From Streptomyces sp. BK239 (GTDB taxonomy: Bacteria > Actinomycetota > Actinomycetes > Streptomycetales > Streptomycetaceae): a DNA stretch of 64,000 bases. Where the stretch lies: positions 372,001 through 436,000 of the forward strand of contig NZ_SHKS01000004.1 in the NCBI RefSeq assembly GCF_004217285.1, read 5' to 3'. The notes under the pieces are model-generated. The model saw only the letters and a list, made by a program, of their open reading frames with translations. It made no database searches and had not been told where the DNA came from. Both the position numbers and the translations under genes were made by a program. Positions 26,356 through 36,084 of the stretch are shown one piece after another (position 1 is the stretch's first letter; every line of letters begins with the position of its first letter).

Positions 26356-28869
26356 TCACAGCTGGCCCACGTCGGTGACGCGGACCACCGCGCGACCCTC
26401 GGCGTCCGAGGCCGTGAGGTCGACTTCCGCGCTGATGCCCCAGTCGTGGTCGTCGTTCGGGTCGTCGAAGATCTGACGGACCCGCCACAGCGCGTTCTGC
26501 GGCTCCTCCTGGATGACCAGCAGCTTGGGGCCTCGGGCGTCCGGGCCGGTGCCGAGGTCGTCGTACTCGTCCCAGTACTTGTCCATCGCCTCGCCCCACG
26601 CGTCGGCGTCCCAGCCGGACTCGGCGTCCATCTCGCCCAGTTCGTCCACGTGGTCCAGGGCGGCGAGCTCGACGCGGCGGAACATCGCGTTGCGGACGAG
26701 GACACGGAAGGCGCGCGCGTTCGTGGTGACCGGCTTGACCTCGTCGGCCTTCTCCTGAGCCTCCTCGGCGGTCATCTCCTCCGGGTTGGCCAGCTGTTCC
26801 CATTCGTCCAGCAGGCTGGAGTCGACCTGGCGCACCATCTCGCCCAGCCACTCGATCAGATCCTGGAGGTCCTCGGACTTCAGGTCGTCCGGAATGGTGT
26901 GGTCGAGGGTCTTGTAGGCGCTGGCCAGGTAGCGCAGCACGATGCCTTCGGTGCGGGCCAGCTCGTAGTGGGACACCAGCTCGGTGAACGACATCGCCCG
27001 CTCGTACATGTCGCGGATCACCGACTTCGGCGACAGCGGATGGTCGCCGACCCACGGGTGGCTCTTGCGGTACGTGTCGTACGCGTGGAAGAGCAACTCC
27101 TCCAGCGGCTTCGGGTAGGTGATGTCCTGGAGGCGCTCCATGCGCTCCTCGTACTCGACGCCGTCCGCCTTCATCGCGGCGACGGCCTCTCCGCGCGCCT
27201 TGTTCTGCTGCGCGGCCAGGATCTGGCGCGGGTCGTCCAGGGTGGACTCCACGACCGAGACCATGTCGAGGGCGTAGGACGGCGATTCCGGGTCGAGCAG
27301 CTCGAACGAGGCGAGTGCGAAGGTGGACAACGGCTGGTTGAGCGCGAAGTCCTGCTGCAGGTCCACGGTGAGACGCACGACGCGGCCCGTGGCGTCCGGC
27401 TCGTCGAGCTTCTCCACGATGCCGCCGTCGAGCAGCGAGCGGTAGATGGCGATGGCGCGCCGGATGTGCCGCAACTGCTGCTTGCGCGGCTCGTGGTTGT
27501 CCTCCAGCAGATGCCGCATGGCCTGGAAGGCGTTGCCGGGGCGGGCGATCACCGACAGCAGCATCGTGTGCGTCACCCGGAACCGGGACGTCAGCGGCTC
27601 CGGCTCGGAGTCGATCAGCTTCTCGAAGGTGTTCTCCGTCCAGGCGACGAAGCCCTCCGGAGCCTTCTTGCGCACCACTTTTCGGCGCTTCTTCGGGTCG
27701 TCGCCTGCCTTGGCGAGCGCCTTCTCGTTCTCGATGACGTGCTCCGGCGCCTGCGCGACCACGAAGCCCGCCGTGTCGAACCCGGCCCGGCCGGCGCGGC
27801 CCGCGATCTGGTGGAACTCGCGAGCCCGGAGCGTGCGCACACGGTTGCCATCGTACTTGGTGAGCGCCGTGAACAGCACGGTGCGGATGGGCACGTTGAC
27901 GCCCACGCCCAGCGTGTCCGTTCCGCAGATCACCTTCAGCAGGCCGGCCTGGGCGAGCTTCTCCACCAGCCGCCGGTACTTGGGCAGCATGCCGGCGTGG
28001 TGCACACCGATGCCGTGCCGCACGTACCGCGAGAGGTTGCGGCCGAACTTGGTGGTGAAACGGAAGTTGCCGATCAGCTCGGCGATCTGTTCCTTCTCCT
28101 CACGCGAGCACATGTTGATGCTCATCAGCGCCTGTGCCCGCTCCACCGCCTGGGCCTGCGTGAAGTGCACGATGTACACGGGGGCCTGCTTGGTCACCAG
28201 CAGGTCCGTGAGCGTCTCGGTCAGCGGCGTGTACCGGTACTCGTAGGACAGCGGCACGGGCCGGGTGGCCGAGCGGACCACCGCGGTGGGCCTGCCGGTG
28301 CGGCGGGTGAGGTCCTTCTCGAAGAAGGAGACGTCGCCGAGCGTCGCCGACATGAGGACGAACTGCGCCTGCGGCAACTCCAGGATGGGGATCTGCCAGG
28401 CCCAGCCGCGGTCGCCCTCCGCGTAGAAGTGGAACTCGTCCATGACCACCTGGCCGACGTCGGCGTCCTTGCCGTCGCGCAGCGCGATCGAGGCGAGCAC
28501 CTCCGCGGTGCAGCAGATGACGGGGGCGTCGGCGTTGACGGACGCGTCGCCGGTCAGCATGCCGACGTTCTCCGTGCCGAAGATCTTGCACAGTTCGAAG
28601 AACTTCTCCGACACCAGCGCCTTGATCGGTGCGGTGTAGAAGGTGACCTCGTCCCGGGCCAGGGCGGCGAAGTGCGCGGCCGCCGCGATCATGCTCTTTC
28701 CGGAGCCGGTGGGCGTCGAGACGATCACGTTCGCCCCGGAGACCACCTCGATCAGCGCCTCCTCCTGGTGGGGGTAGAGCGTGAGACCCCGCTCCTCGGC
28801 CCAGGACTCGAAGGCTTCGTACAGGGCGTCGGGATCTGCGGTCGGCGGCAGCTGATCGATGAGGGTCAC
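26356..28869 (-). CDS. Ski2-like DEAD/DEAH RNA helicase (DUF3516 type)
   Basis: 837-residue ATP-dependent RNA helicase. Motif I is STPTGSGKSMIAAAA (~residue 55), Ia APIKALVSEKF, II MDEFHFYAEGDRG (~145), III MSATLGD, and VI QIAGRAGRAGFD. The ~450-residue C-terminal part, which includes EGIVLRYLASAYKTLDHTIPD, corresponds to DUF3516 in actinobacteria. A role in RNA decay or structured-RNA handling is inferred from Ski2/Mtr4 relatives. The GTG at 28869 is chosen: GATGGGGGC precedes it and the protein then begins VTLIDQLPPTADPDALYEAFE. An upstream in-frame start at 28962 adds non-family residues. Confidence 0.94.
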   Translation of the reverse strand: MTLIDQLPPTADPDALYEAFESWAEERGLTLYPHQEEALIEVVSGANVIVSTPTGSGKSMIAAAAHFAALARDEVTFYTAPIKALVSEKFFELCKIFGTENVGMLTGDASVNADAPVICCTAEVLASIALRDGKDADVGQVVMDEFHFYAEGDRGWAWQIPILELPQAQFVLMSATLGDVSFFEKDLTRRTGRPTAVVRSATRPVPLSYEYRYTPLTETLTDLLVTKQAPVYIVHFTQAQAVERAQALMSINMCSREEKEQIAELIGNFRFTTKFGRNLSRYVRHGIGVHHAGMLPKYRRLVEKLAQAGLLKVICGTDTLGVGVNVPIRTVLFTALTKYDGNRVRTLRAREFHQIAGRAGRAGFDTAGFVVAQAPEHVIENEKALAKAGDDPKKRRKVVRKKAPEGFVAWTENTFEKLIDSEPEPLTSRFRVTHTMLLSVIARPGNAFQAMRHLLEDNHEPRKQQLRHIRRAIAIYRSLLDGGIVEKLDEPDATGRVVRLTVDLQQDFALNQPLSTFALASFELLDPESPSYALDMVSVVESTLDDPRQILAAQQNKARGEAVAAMKADGVEYEERMERLQDITYPKPLEELLFHAYDTYRKSHPWVGDHPLSPKSVIRDMYERAMSFTELVSHYELARTEGIVLRYLASAYKTLDHTIPDDLKSEDLQDLIEWLGEMVRQVDSSLLDEWEQLANPEEMTAEEAQEKADEVKPVTTNARAFRVLVRNAMFRRVELAALDHVDELGEMDAESGWDADAWGEAMDKYWDEYDDLGTGPDARGPKLLVIQEEPQNALWRVRQIFDDPNDDHDWGISAEVDLTASDAEGRAVVRVTDVGQL

Positions 28870-29014
28870 GCCCCCATCTTGCCTGCCCAGGTGCCCGAGG
28901 CGGGAATCGGCTGCCGGACCGAAGATCACGGCCGATACGCTGTGTCGCCGACGGAGCGTCATCGCACCCGGTCAACTGGACAGCGGCACACGAGGAACAG
29001 GGCGGGCAACGGCC

Positions 29015-29809
29015 ATGATGGGACCAGCACACTCACTGTCGGGCGCCGCCGCCTGGCTCGGGGTCGGAGCGGCGGCGGCCGCCTCCGGCCACACGATGCC
29101 CTGGCCGGTCCTGCTGTCGGGCGCGCTGATCTGCGCCGGGGCCGCGCTCGCCCCGGACCTCGACCACAAGGCCGCGACGATCTCCCGTGCCTTCGGGCCG
29201 GTCTCGCGCTGGGTGTGCGAGATCGTCGACAAGCTCTCCTACGCCGTCTACAAGGCCACCAGGAAGCAGGGCGACCCGCGCCGCTCCGGCGGGCACCGCA
29301 CCTTGACGCACACCTGGTTGTGGGCGGTCCTGATCGGCGCGGGCGCTTCGGCGTTGGCGATCACCGGCGGCCGCTGGGCGGTGCTGGCGATCCTCTTCGT
29401 GCACCTGGTGCTGGCCATCGAAGGCCTGCTGTGGCGGGCGACGCGCGGATCCAGCAGCGACGTGCTGGTGTGGCTGCTGGCGGCCACCAGCGCGTGGATA
29501 GTCGCCGGGATCCTGGACAAGCCCGGCAACGGCTCGGACTGGCTCTTCACCGACCCCGGTCAGGAGTACCTGTGGCTGGGCCTGCCCATCCTGTTGGGCG
29601 CGCTGGTGCACGACATCGGGGACGCGCTGACCGTCTCGGGCTGCCCGGTGCTGTGGCCCATCCCGATCGGGCGCAAGCGCTGGTACCCGATCGGCCCGCC
29701 CAAGGCGCTGCGGTTCCGGGCCGGCAGCTGGGTCGAACTCAAGGTGCTGATGCCGGTGTTCATACTGCTCGGCGGGGTGGGCGGCGCGGCGGCGCTCAAC
29801 TTCATCTGA
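29015..29809 (+). CDS. YdjM-like membrane-bound metal-dependent hydrolase
   Basis: 264 residues, several transmembrane helices. It carries the family's metal-ligand pattern: HSLSGAAAWLG near the N-terminus, ALAPDLDHKAATIS and GGHRTLTHTWLW. These match the LexA-regulated YdjM/COG1988 inner-membrane hydrolases of unknown substrate. ATG 29015 (or 29018) follows a weak RBS. It is divergent from the helicase gene with ~145 bp between starts. Confidence 0.88.
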   Translation: MMGPAHSLSGAAAWLGVGAAAAASGHTMPWPVLLSGALICAGAALAPDLDHKAATISRAFGPVSRWVCEIVDKLSYAVYKATRKQGDPRRSGGHRTLTHTWLWAVLIGAGASALAITGGRWAVLAILFVHLVLAIEGLLWRATRGSSSDVLVWLLAATSAWIVAGILDKPGNGSDWLFTDPGQEYLWLGLPILLGALVHDIGDALTVSGCPVLWPIPIGRKRWYPIGPPKALRFRAGSWVELKVLMPVFILLGGVGGAAALNFI

Positions 29810-29841
29810 TTCGACTGAGGCGGGCCGCGGCAGTCGTCGGC

Positions 29842-30099
29842 TCAGGGCGTCGTCGAACCTTCGCCGTAGCGCCGCTCGAACCGTGCGATGCGGCCCTCCG
29901 AGTCCACTGTGCGAGCCTTGCCCGTGTAGAAGGGGTGGCTCTCCGAGGAGATCTCCACATCCACCACCGGGTAGGTCTCGCCGTCGTCCCAGTCGATGGT
30001 CTGGTCGCTGGTCGCGGTGGACCGGCTCAGGAAGGCGTATCCGGCGGCGCGGTCCCGGAAGACGACCGGGTGGTAGTCGGGGTGCTTGTCCTGCTGCAT
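29842..30099 (-). CDS. rpmE2: 50S ribosomal protein L31 type B (zinc-free)
   Basis: 85 residues. It reads [20 protein letters not shown], then [26 protein letters not shown]. The CxxC zinc knuckle of the ordinary L31 is missing, so this is the C-minus form that replaces L31 when zinc is short and is usually repressed by Zur. I looked for a Zur-like AT-rich palindrome in front of the gene and did not see a convincing one. It is convergent with the YdjM-like gene. Confidence 0.95.
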   Translation of the reverse strand: MQQDKHPDYHPVVFRDRAAGYAFLSRSTATSDQTIDWDDGETYPVVDVEISSESHPFYTGKARTVDSEGRIARFERRYGEGSTTP

Positions 30100-30216
30100 G
30101 CGTACTCCTCGTACGGTGGGGGACGCTCCCGGCGCGGGAGCGGAACCGGGTCGTGGGACCGGGGCAGGGCGGTCCTGCCGCCACTTCCGACTGTCGTCAC
30201 GCCGGCGGTGGCCGGG

Positions 30217-30687
30217 TCAGCCGTACAGGGTGTCCTCGTCGACGATGTGCACCGCGGCTTCCTCGGCGGAGGCGGCCGCGCCGTCGATGCCGACGTCCGT
30301 GGCGATCAGGGCGCTCTCCTCGTCCTCGTGGGCTCCCTCGTCCGGCGCCAGGAGCCGGCCGGAGCGGGCGGAGCCGACCTCGTTGTCCAGGAGTTCCCCG
30401 TCGGTGCCGTCGCAGTCGCCGATGCCGTCGCCGTCCTGGGGCGCGAGATCGGGCAACTCCTCCGCGAGCCGCTGGTCGAGGGTCTCGCCCTGCCTGCGCT
30501 CCGCGGCCGTCACACCGAGGTGCTCGACGGCCCACGGCCTCTCCGGAGGCGACCAGCCCCGGTCGAGCGGGTCGGCGACCCCGTCGTCCATCAGGGTGTC
30601 CTCCGCGTCGAGCAGTCCCGCGTCGTCCTGGATGTCGGAGGCATCGGGCTGGTAGACGTCGTCCCCCCATCCGTCGGCGCTGTTCAC
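30217..30687 (-). CDS. DUF5709 acidic protein
   Basis: About 156 residues, very rich in Asp and Glu. It opens VNSADGWGDDVYQPDASDIQDDAG, with RGWSPPERPWAVEHLGVTAAERRQGETLDQRL in the middle and AEEAAVHIVDED near the end, the pattern of actinomycete DUF5709 proteins of unknown function. The GTG at 30687 has GGAGG at ideal distance, so I prefer it to the GTG at 30699. Soluble, probably partly disordered. Confidence 0.85.
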   Translation of the reverse strand: MNSADGWGDDVYQPDASDIQDDAGLLDAEDTLMDDGVADPLDRGWSPPERPWAVEHLGVTAAERRQGETLDQRLAEELPDLAPQDGDGIGDCDGTDGELLDNEVGSARSGRLLAPDEGAHEDEESALIATDVGIDGAAASAEEAAVHIVDEDTLYG

Positions 30688-30862
30688 GGGTACCTCCAAG
30701 GGGTGACGGACCCGTCCTCACCGGGGCGGGCTGCGGAAGACAGCCGCACGGAGCCCCGGCCGGGCGCGGCGCCTTCCGGACGGACCGGTCCGGCTGCCCT
30801 CCGCGCGGGTACCGCTTTCCAGCGTTCCACCCCGGTTCGGTGGCGCGCAACGGCAGAGGCGA

Positions 30863-30909
30863 CGGGGGCCGGGGAACAGGCGTCGGCGCCGCCTGCTCCC
30901 CGGCCCCCG
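30863..30909 (-). terminator. Strong 20-bp-stem terminator after the ABC operon
   Basis: Arms 30863-30882 and 30890-30909 (CGGGGGCCGGGGA... / ...CCCCGGCCCCCG) pair with one mismatch around a 7-nt loop. It lies 31 bp past the stop of the second ABC gene. The rest of 30700-30939 holds no gene. Confidence 0.8.
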
Positions 30910-30939
30910 GGCGCGCGCCGGATGCGCGGCGGCCTCCCG

Positions 30940-32784
30940 TCACCCGTGCCAGGACCGCCAGAGCGCCGCGTACGCCCCGTCGGCCGCGACCAGCTCCGGG
31001 TGGCTGCCCAGCTCCGTGATCCGGCCGTTCTCCACGACGGCGATGACGTCGGCGTCGTGGGCGGTGTGGAGGCGGTGCGCGATGGCGACGACGGTACGGC
31101 CGTCCAGGACGCGCGCAAGGGACCGTTCCAGATGGCGGGCGGCCCTAGGGTCGAGGAGGGAGGTCGCCTCGTCGAGGACCAGCGTGTGCGGATCGGCCAG
31201 CACCAGGCGGGCGAGCGCGATCTGCTGGGCCTGGGCCGGGGTGAGCGCGAGCCCGCCGGAGCCGACCTCGCTGTCCAGGCCGTCGTCCAGCGCCCGGGCC
31301 CAGCCGTCCGCGTCGACCGCGGCCAACGCGGCCCACAGTTCGGCGTCCGCGGCGTCCCCAGTGCCCCCGGTGTCCGTGCCGTCCACCGGCGCGCCGTCGT
31401 CAGCGCTGAGCCGGGAGTGGGGCAGGGCGAGCCGGAGGTTGTCGCGCAGCGAGCCGACGAAGACATGGTGTTCCTGGTTGACCAGCGCCACGTGCGAGCG
31501 GACGCGTTCGGCGGTCATCCGGGACAGTTCCGCGCCGCCGAGGGCGATCCGCCCCTCGCGCGGGGCGTAGATCCCGGCGAGGAGCCGGCCGAGCGTCGAC
31601 TTGCCCGCCCCCGAGGGGCCGACCAGCGCGAGCCGGGTCCCCGGAGCGACCTCGAGGGACACCTTGCGCAGCACGTCGACGCCCTCGCGGTAGCCGAAGT
31701 GGACGCGGTCGGCGAGCACGTCCCGCCCGGCCGGCTCCAGGCCGGGCTCCCCGGTGTCCGAGGCGATGTCGCGGACACCGACGAGCCGGGCCAGCGACAC
31801 CTGCGCCACCTGGAGCTCGTCGTACCAGCGCAGGATCAGGTTCACCGGGTCGACGAGCATCTGCGCGAGGAGCGCGCCCGTGGTGAGCTGGCCCACGCCG
31901 ATCCAGCCCTTCAGCACGAACACCCCGCCCAGCATGAGCACCGAGGCGAGGACGGTGACGTGCATGATGTTGATGACCGGGAAGAGCACCGACCTCAGCC
32001 ACAGTGTGTACCGCTCCCAGGCCGTCCACTGCTCGATCCGCAGCTCCGACAGCGCGACGCGGCGGTCGCCCAGGCGGTGGGCCTCGACGGTGCGGCCGGC
32101 GTCCACGGTCTCGGCGAGGGCGGCGGCCACGGCGGCGTACCCCGCGGCCTCCGAGCGGTAGCCGGCCGGCGCACGTTTGAAGTACCAGCGGCAGACCCCC
32201 ACCAGCAACGGCACCGCCACCAGCACGGCAGGGGCGAGGGGCGGCGCGGTGACGACCAGTCCGCCGAGCAGCAGCGCCGCCCACATCACGCCGATCGTCA
32301 GCTGGGGAACGGCCTCACGCATGGCGTTGCCCAGCCGGTCGATGTCCGTGGTGATGCGGGACAACAGGTCGCCTGTCCCGGCCCGTTCCAGCACGCCCGG
32401 CGGCAGTCGGACCGCCCGCACGAGGAAGTCCTCGCGCAGGTCGGCCAGCATCCGCTCGCCGAGCATCGCGCCGCGCAGGCGCACCTGTCGTACGAACGTG
32501 GCGTGCAGGAGCAGGCCGAGCACGAACAGGGTGGCGCTGAGCTCCAGCCGGAGGTCGCGCGTCCCCTGGGAGAGTCGTTCGACGAGGTCGCCCAGGATCC
32601 ACGGCCCCACCATGGAGGCGATCGTGGCGACCGTGTTGACGGCCACGAGGAGCAGGAACGCGCGCCGGTGCCGGCGCAGCAGTTCGGCCACGTAGGCGCG
32701 TACGGTCGCGGGGGCGCCGACGGGCAGGGTGCTCGCCGTCCTGGGGGCCGCCGGGTCGTAGGCGGGGGGCGCCACGCCGATCAT
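30940..32784 (-). CDS. ABC exporter half-transporter, permease-ATPase fusion (second subunit)
   Basis: 614 residues: six-helix exporter domain (~40-330) then ATPase. Walker A is LVGPSGAGKSTLGRLLAG, signature LTPAQAQQIALARLVLADP (degenerate, LTPAQ instead of LSGGQ), Walker B TLVLDEATSLLD and H-loop VAIAHRLHTAHD. An Asp/Thr-rich insert (DGTDTGGTGDAADAE) precedes the signature. The unusual LTPAQ signature suggests asymmetric ATP sites with the partner at 32781, as in heterodimeric exporters. The start overlaps the partner's stop by 4 bp. Substrate unknown. Confidence 0.93.
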   Translation of the reverse strand: MIGVAPPAYDPAAPRTASTLPVGAPATVRAYVAELLRRHRRAFLLLVAVNTVATIASMVGPWILGDLVERLSQGTRDLRLELSATLFVLGLLLHATFVRQVRLRGAMLGERMLADLREDFLVRAVRLPPGVLERAGTGDLLSRITTDIDRLGNAMREAVPQLTIGVMWAALLLGGLVVTAPPLAPAVLVAVPLLVGVCRWYFKRAPAGYRSEAAGYAAVAAALAETVDAGRTVEAHRLGDRRVALSELRIEQWTAWERYTLWLRSVLFPVINIMHVTVLASVLMLGGVFVLKGWIGVGQLTTGALLAQMLVDPVNLILRWYDELQVAQVSLARLVGVRDIASDTGEPGLEPAGRDVLADRVHFGYREGVDVLRKVSLEVAPGTRLALVGPSGAGKSTLGRLLAGIYAPREGRIALGGAELSRMTAERVRSHVALVNQEHHVFVGSLRDNLRLALPHSRLSADDGAPVDGTDTGGTGDAADAELWAALAAVDADGWARALDDGLDSEVGSGGLALTPAQAQQIALARLVLADPHTLVLDEATSLLDPRAARHLERSLARVLDGRTVVAIAHRLHTAHDADVIAVVENGRITELGSHPELVAADGAYAALWRSWHG

Positions 32785-34583
32785 GCCGTCTCCTCGATCT
32801 GTCGCGGTTCGTCGTGGGTGAGTCCCTTGAGGGCGCCGCTCAGCGCGGTGTCCTCGTCGGCCTCCCGGGTCACCACAGCGCGGTATCGCCCTTCGGTGTC
32901 CAGTAGTTCGCGGTGGGTGCCGACCGCCTCGACCCGGCCCTCGTGCACCAGGACGACGCGGTCCGCGCGGTCCAGGAGCAGCGGCGAAGAGGTGAACACG
33001 ACGGTGGTTCGGCCGGACCGCAGGGCGCGCAGCCCTTCGGCGATACGGGCCTCGGTGCGCGAGTCGACGGCGGAGGTGGGCTCGTCCAGGACGAGGACCT
33101 CCGGGTCGGTGAACAGCGAGCGTGCGAGGGCGAGCCGCTGTCGCTGCCCGCCCGAGAGGGAGCGCCCGCGTTCGGTGATGCGCGCGTCCATGGGGTCGTC
33201 GGCCTCCAACGAGCCCTGCACGAGCGCGTCGAGCACGTCACCGCACCGGGCGGCAGCCAGCGCGTCGGCCGCGTCGACGGCGCCCGAGGCGGGCACGTCC
33301 AGCAGGTCGCGGAGGGACCCCGACAGCAGCACCGGGTCCTTGTCCTGGACGAGGACGGCGGTGCGCGCGCAGTGCAGCGGCAGCTCGTCCAGCGGGACCC
33401 CGCCGAGCAGTGGGGACGGGCCGTCCTGCCAGGAGTGCCCGCCCAGGCGTTCCGCGAGCAGACCGGCCGCGTCCGGATCGCCGCACACCACGGCGGTGAG
33501 CCGTGAGGCCGGGGCGAGCAGCCCGGTCTCCGGGTCGAACAGGTCGCCGCCGGGGAGGTCGGCGTCGCGTCTGCCGTCGGTGTCCGTCGCCCGTTGCAGC
33601 GACAGGACGCGGGCGGCACGCTGCGCCGCCGGTCGGGAGAACGAGTAGGCCATGGCGATCTCCTCGAAATGCCTGAGGGGATAGGTGAGCACCATGACGG
33701 AGCTGTAGACGGCGACGAGTTCACCGATGGTGATGCTGCCGGTGCGGGCCAGGTGAACGCCGTAGACCACCACGACGACGATCAGCAGGCCCGGCAGCAG
33801 TACCTGGATGGCGCTGATCAGGGACCACATGCGGGCGCTGCGAACGGCCGCGTGCCGGACCTCCTGGGAGGCGCGCCGGTAGCGGTCGAGGAAGAGTTCC
33901 TCGCCGCCGATGCCGCGCAGCACGCGCAGGCCGGCCACGGTGTCCGAAGCCAGTTCGGTGGCACGTCCGGCCTTCGCGCGCTGGTCGTCGGCCCGGCGTG
34001 TGGCGCGGGGCAGCAGCGGCAGCACGGCGAGCGCCAGCACGGGAAGGCCCACGGCGACCACGATCCCGAGGGCCGGCTGGTAGACGACCAGGCCGACGCA
34101 GACGAGCACGACGGTGAGGGCGGCGGCGGTGAAGCGTGACACCGCCTCCACGAACCAGCCGATCCTCTCGACGTCGCCGGTGGAGACGGCGACGACTTCA
34201 CCGGCGGCGACCCGACGGCTCAGCGCGGAGCCCAGATGTGCGGCCTTGCGGGCGAGGAGCTGCTGGACGCGGGCGGCGGCGGTGATCCAGTTGGTGACAG
34301 CGGCCCGGTGCAGGAAGGTGTCGCCGATGGCGATGGCGGCGCCGAGCAGGAGCATCAGCCCGCCGGCGAGGGCGAGTCGGGAGCCCGAGCGGTCGACGGC
34401 GGCCTCGACGGCGTATCCGACGCAGAAGGGCTGCGCCGAGACGGACACGAAGTGGAGCAGCCCCCAGGCCAAAGCCTTGAACTGGCCGCCCAGTTGGTTG
34501 CGGCCGAGCCACCAGAGGAAGCGGGGACCCGAGCGTGCGTCCGGCACACCCGGGTCGGGATACGGAAGGTCTTGGATCTGCAT
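32781..34583 (-). CDS. ABC exporter half-transporter, permease-ATPase fusion (first subunit)
   Basis: 600 residues: N-terminal exporter domain, then an ATPase. The signature RGRSLSGGQRQRLALARSLF and Walker B EVLVLDEPTSAVDSRTEARI are normal, but no GxxGxGKS Walker A is visible. At the expected place the sequence reads SRLTAVVCGDPDAAGLLAERLGG. This subunit therefore has a degenerate P-loop, while its partner has a good P-loop and a poor signature. Together they could make a transporter with one working ATP site. ATG 34583 chosen; RBS weak. Coupled to the second subunit by ATGA overlap. Confidence 0.92.
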   Translation of the reverse strand: MQIQDLPYPDPGVPDARSGPRFLWWLGRNQLGGQFKALAWGLLHFVSVSAQPFCVGYAVEAAVDRSGSRLALAGGLMLLLGAAIAIGDTFLHRAAVTNWITAAARVQQLLARKAAHLGSALSRRVAAGEVVAVSTGDVERIGWFVEAVSRFTAAALTVVLVCVGLVVYQPALGIVVAVGLPVLALAVLPLLPRATRRADDQRAKAGRATELASDTVAGLRVLRGIGGEELFLDRYRRASQEVRHAAVRSARMWSLISAIQVLLPGLLIVVVVVYGVHLARTGSITIGELVAVYSSVMVLTYPLRHFEEIAMAYSFSRPAAQRAARVLSLQRATDTDGRRDADLPGGDLFDPETGLLAPASRLTAVVCGDPDAAGLLAERLGGHSWQDGPSPLLGGVPLDELPLHCARTAVLVQDKDPVLLSGSLRDLLDVPASGAVDAADALAAARCGDVLDALVQGSLEADDPMDARITERGRSLSGGQRQRLALARSLFTDPEVLVLDEPTSAVDSRTEARIAEGLRALRSGRTTVVFTSSPLLLDRADRVVLVHEGRVEAVGTHRELLDTEGRYRAVVTREADEDTALSGALKGLTHDEPRQIEETA

Positions 34584-34679
34584 GACGTCCCAGTGGCTCG
34601 TGTCAGGTGGGGGAGAGGAGGGCGCACGCACGGGTCCGCGCGGGCTTCGCAGCAAACCGTGAAAGGTTCGCGTTGACGG

Positions 34680-35449
34680 GTGCTCGGAATCAACCCGTTT
34701 TTTCCAGCGACAGCACGGCAGTTCGAACTGGGGATCGTCTTCGGCAAGCTGTGGCCCGGCGTGTCCGCGGGCCTTCAGTCGCTCGGCGACGGTTTCCTCC
34801 GGCTCATCAAGACGATCATCTCCCCGCTGGTGTTCCGCGTGGTCGTCGGCATCGCCAAGGCCGGTGACCTGAAGGCGTTCGGCTGGATCGGACTCAAGGC
34901 GCTGATCTGGTTCGAGGTCGCGAGCACCCTCGCCCTGCTGATCGGCCTCCTCGCGGCCGACGTCGTCCAGCCCGGCTCCGGCATGCGTGTGAACCCCTCC
35001 ACGCTCGGCGCCTCGGCCGTGGACGCCAAGACGGGCGGCGGTGCGCTGCCCTCGGCGACGGAGTTCGCACTGGACGCGCTGCCCACCGGTTTCGTCGGCG
35101 CCTTAGCGGAGAACTCGCTGCTCCAAGTGCTCGTCCTGGCCTGCCTGGTGGGGGCGGCGCTGCTGCACCTCGGGCACACCGAGGTGCCCCAGGTCCCGCC
35201 CGCCGTCGAGCAGGCACAGGAGGTCGTCTTCGCGATCGTCGGGTCGTCCCGGCCGGCGCCGTGGCCCTGCTGCTCGGGGTGGACCGCGTCACGGGCGCGA
35301 TGCGCGTCGTGACGAACCTCCTCGGCGACTGCGTGACGGTCTTCGCCGTGTCCCGGTGGGAGGGCGCGCTGGACATCGAGCAGGCGAAGAGGACCCTCGC
35401 CGGCGAGGCGGAGGCGACGGCCGGAGGGGGCATCCCGGCGCAGCCGTAG
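34680..35449 (+). pseudogene. Remnant of a DctA-type C4-dicarboxylate symporter
   Basis: The first part (IVFGKLWPGVSAGLQSLGDG; LRLIKTIISPLVFRVVVGIA; LKALIWFEVASTLALLIGLL) is the N-terminal third of a dicarboxylate:cation symporter. Near 35240 it jumps, out of frame, to ALLLGVDRVTGAMRVVTNLLGD, the C-terminal segment. The middle with the substrate-binding hairpins is gone, and ~257 codons remain of an expected ~430. A deletion plus frameshift make it inactive. Confidence 0.85.
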
Positions 35450-35501
35450 GCCAAGGAGCCCGCTGCCGAGGTCTTCTGGCGGAAGGTGCGACTTCGGTCG
35501 G

Positions 35502-35523
35502 TCCGGGCCTGTCGGGGCCCGGA
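35502..35523. terminator. Hairpin between dctA remnant and MarR gene
   Basis: TCCGGGCC - 6-nt loop - GGCCCGGA, a perfect 8-bp stem just before the stop codon of the convergent MarR gene. Confidence 0.5.
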
Positions 35524-35524
35524 T

Positions 35525-35992
35525 TCAGCCGTTCCCGGGGATCCCGCAGTGGGCGGAGGGGGCCCCGTCGACCAGCGTGTCCAGCAGTTCCCCGAGCACC
35601 GCCCGCTCCAGTCCGGTGAGCGGAGCCAGGATCTCCCGCGCGGCCGACTGCCGCGCCCGGTGCAGTTCACGGAGCGTCTCGCGCCCCTCGTCCGTGAGCT
35701 CGATGCGGATCACCCGGCGGTTCGTCGGATCCGGGACCCGGCGCACCTTGCCGTTCGCCTCCAGACCGTCGACCAGCGTGGTCACCGCGCGGGGCACCAC
35801 CTCAAGCCGCTCCGCGAGATCGGCCATGCGCGGGGGCGCGCCGAAGTGGTTGAGCGTGCGCAGAAGGCGTGACTGGGCCGGGGTGACGCCCAGGTCGGAG
35901 AGCTCCAGATGGCGCTTCTGGATGCGGTGCACCCGGCGGGTGAACCGCAACAGCTGCTCGGCGAGCGCGCCTTCGGGATCAGGGGTGGTCAT
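35525..35992 (-). CDS. MarR-family transcriptional regulator
   Basis: 155 residues, winged-helix repressor: LSDLGVTPAQSRLLRTLNHF, PPRMADLAERLEVVPRAVTTLVDGLEANG (recognition helix) and the wing KVRRVPDPTNRRVIRIELTDEG. It is divergent from an ABC exporter with 92 bp between starts, and that gap holds a clear dyad. It most likely represses the exporter until a toxic ligand binds. Confidence 0.94.
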   Translation of the reverse strand: MTTPDPEGALAEQLLRFTRRVHRIQKRHLELSDLGVTPAQSRLLRTLNHFGAPPRMADLAERLEVVPRAVTTLVDGLEANGKVRRVPDPTNRRVIRIELTDEGRETLRELHRARQSAAREILAPLTGLERAVLGELLDTLVDGAPSAHCGIPGNG

Positions 35993-36016
35993 GCGGGAAC
36001 AATATCAGGACCCCGT

Positions 36017-36041
36017 TCATTGTGAGTATAGGTAACAATGA
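36017..36041. promoter_or_regulatory. Candidate MarR operator
   Basis: TCATTGT - 11 bp - ACAATGA, perfect 7-bp arms, sits 24 bp from the MarR start and 43 bp from the ABC start in an AT-rich island. Length and symmetry suit a MarR dimer. The GTG at 36022 is inside it, which argues against that codon as the ABC start. Confidence 0.65.
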
Positions 36042-36084
36042 GCTACGCTCTCAAACTCCGCCCGTCTCACCTTCGAAGGAGCCC

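Noticed and set aside
29842..30120. Search for a Zur box before rpmE2.
   Set aside because: No AT-rich TGAAAATGATTTTCA-like palindrome was visible upstream.
25927..33648. A 2573-residue open frame on the plus strand.
   Set aside because: It is an antisense shadow of tesB, helicase, L31 and ABC genes. High GC leaves few stops. Its codons follow no coding bias and its residues match no domain.
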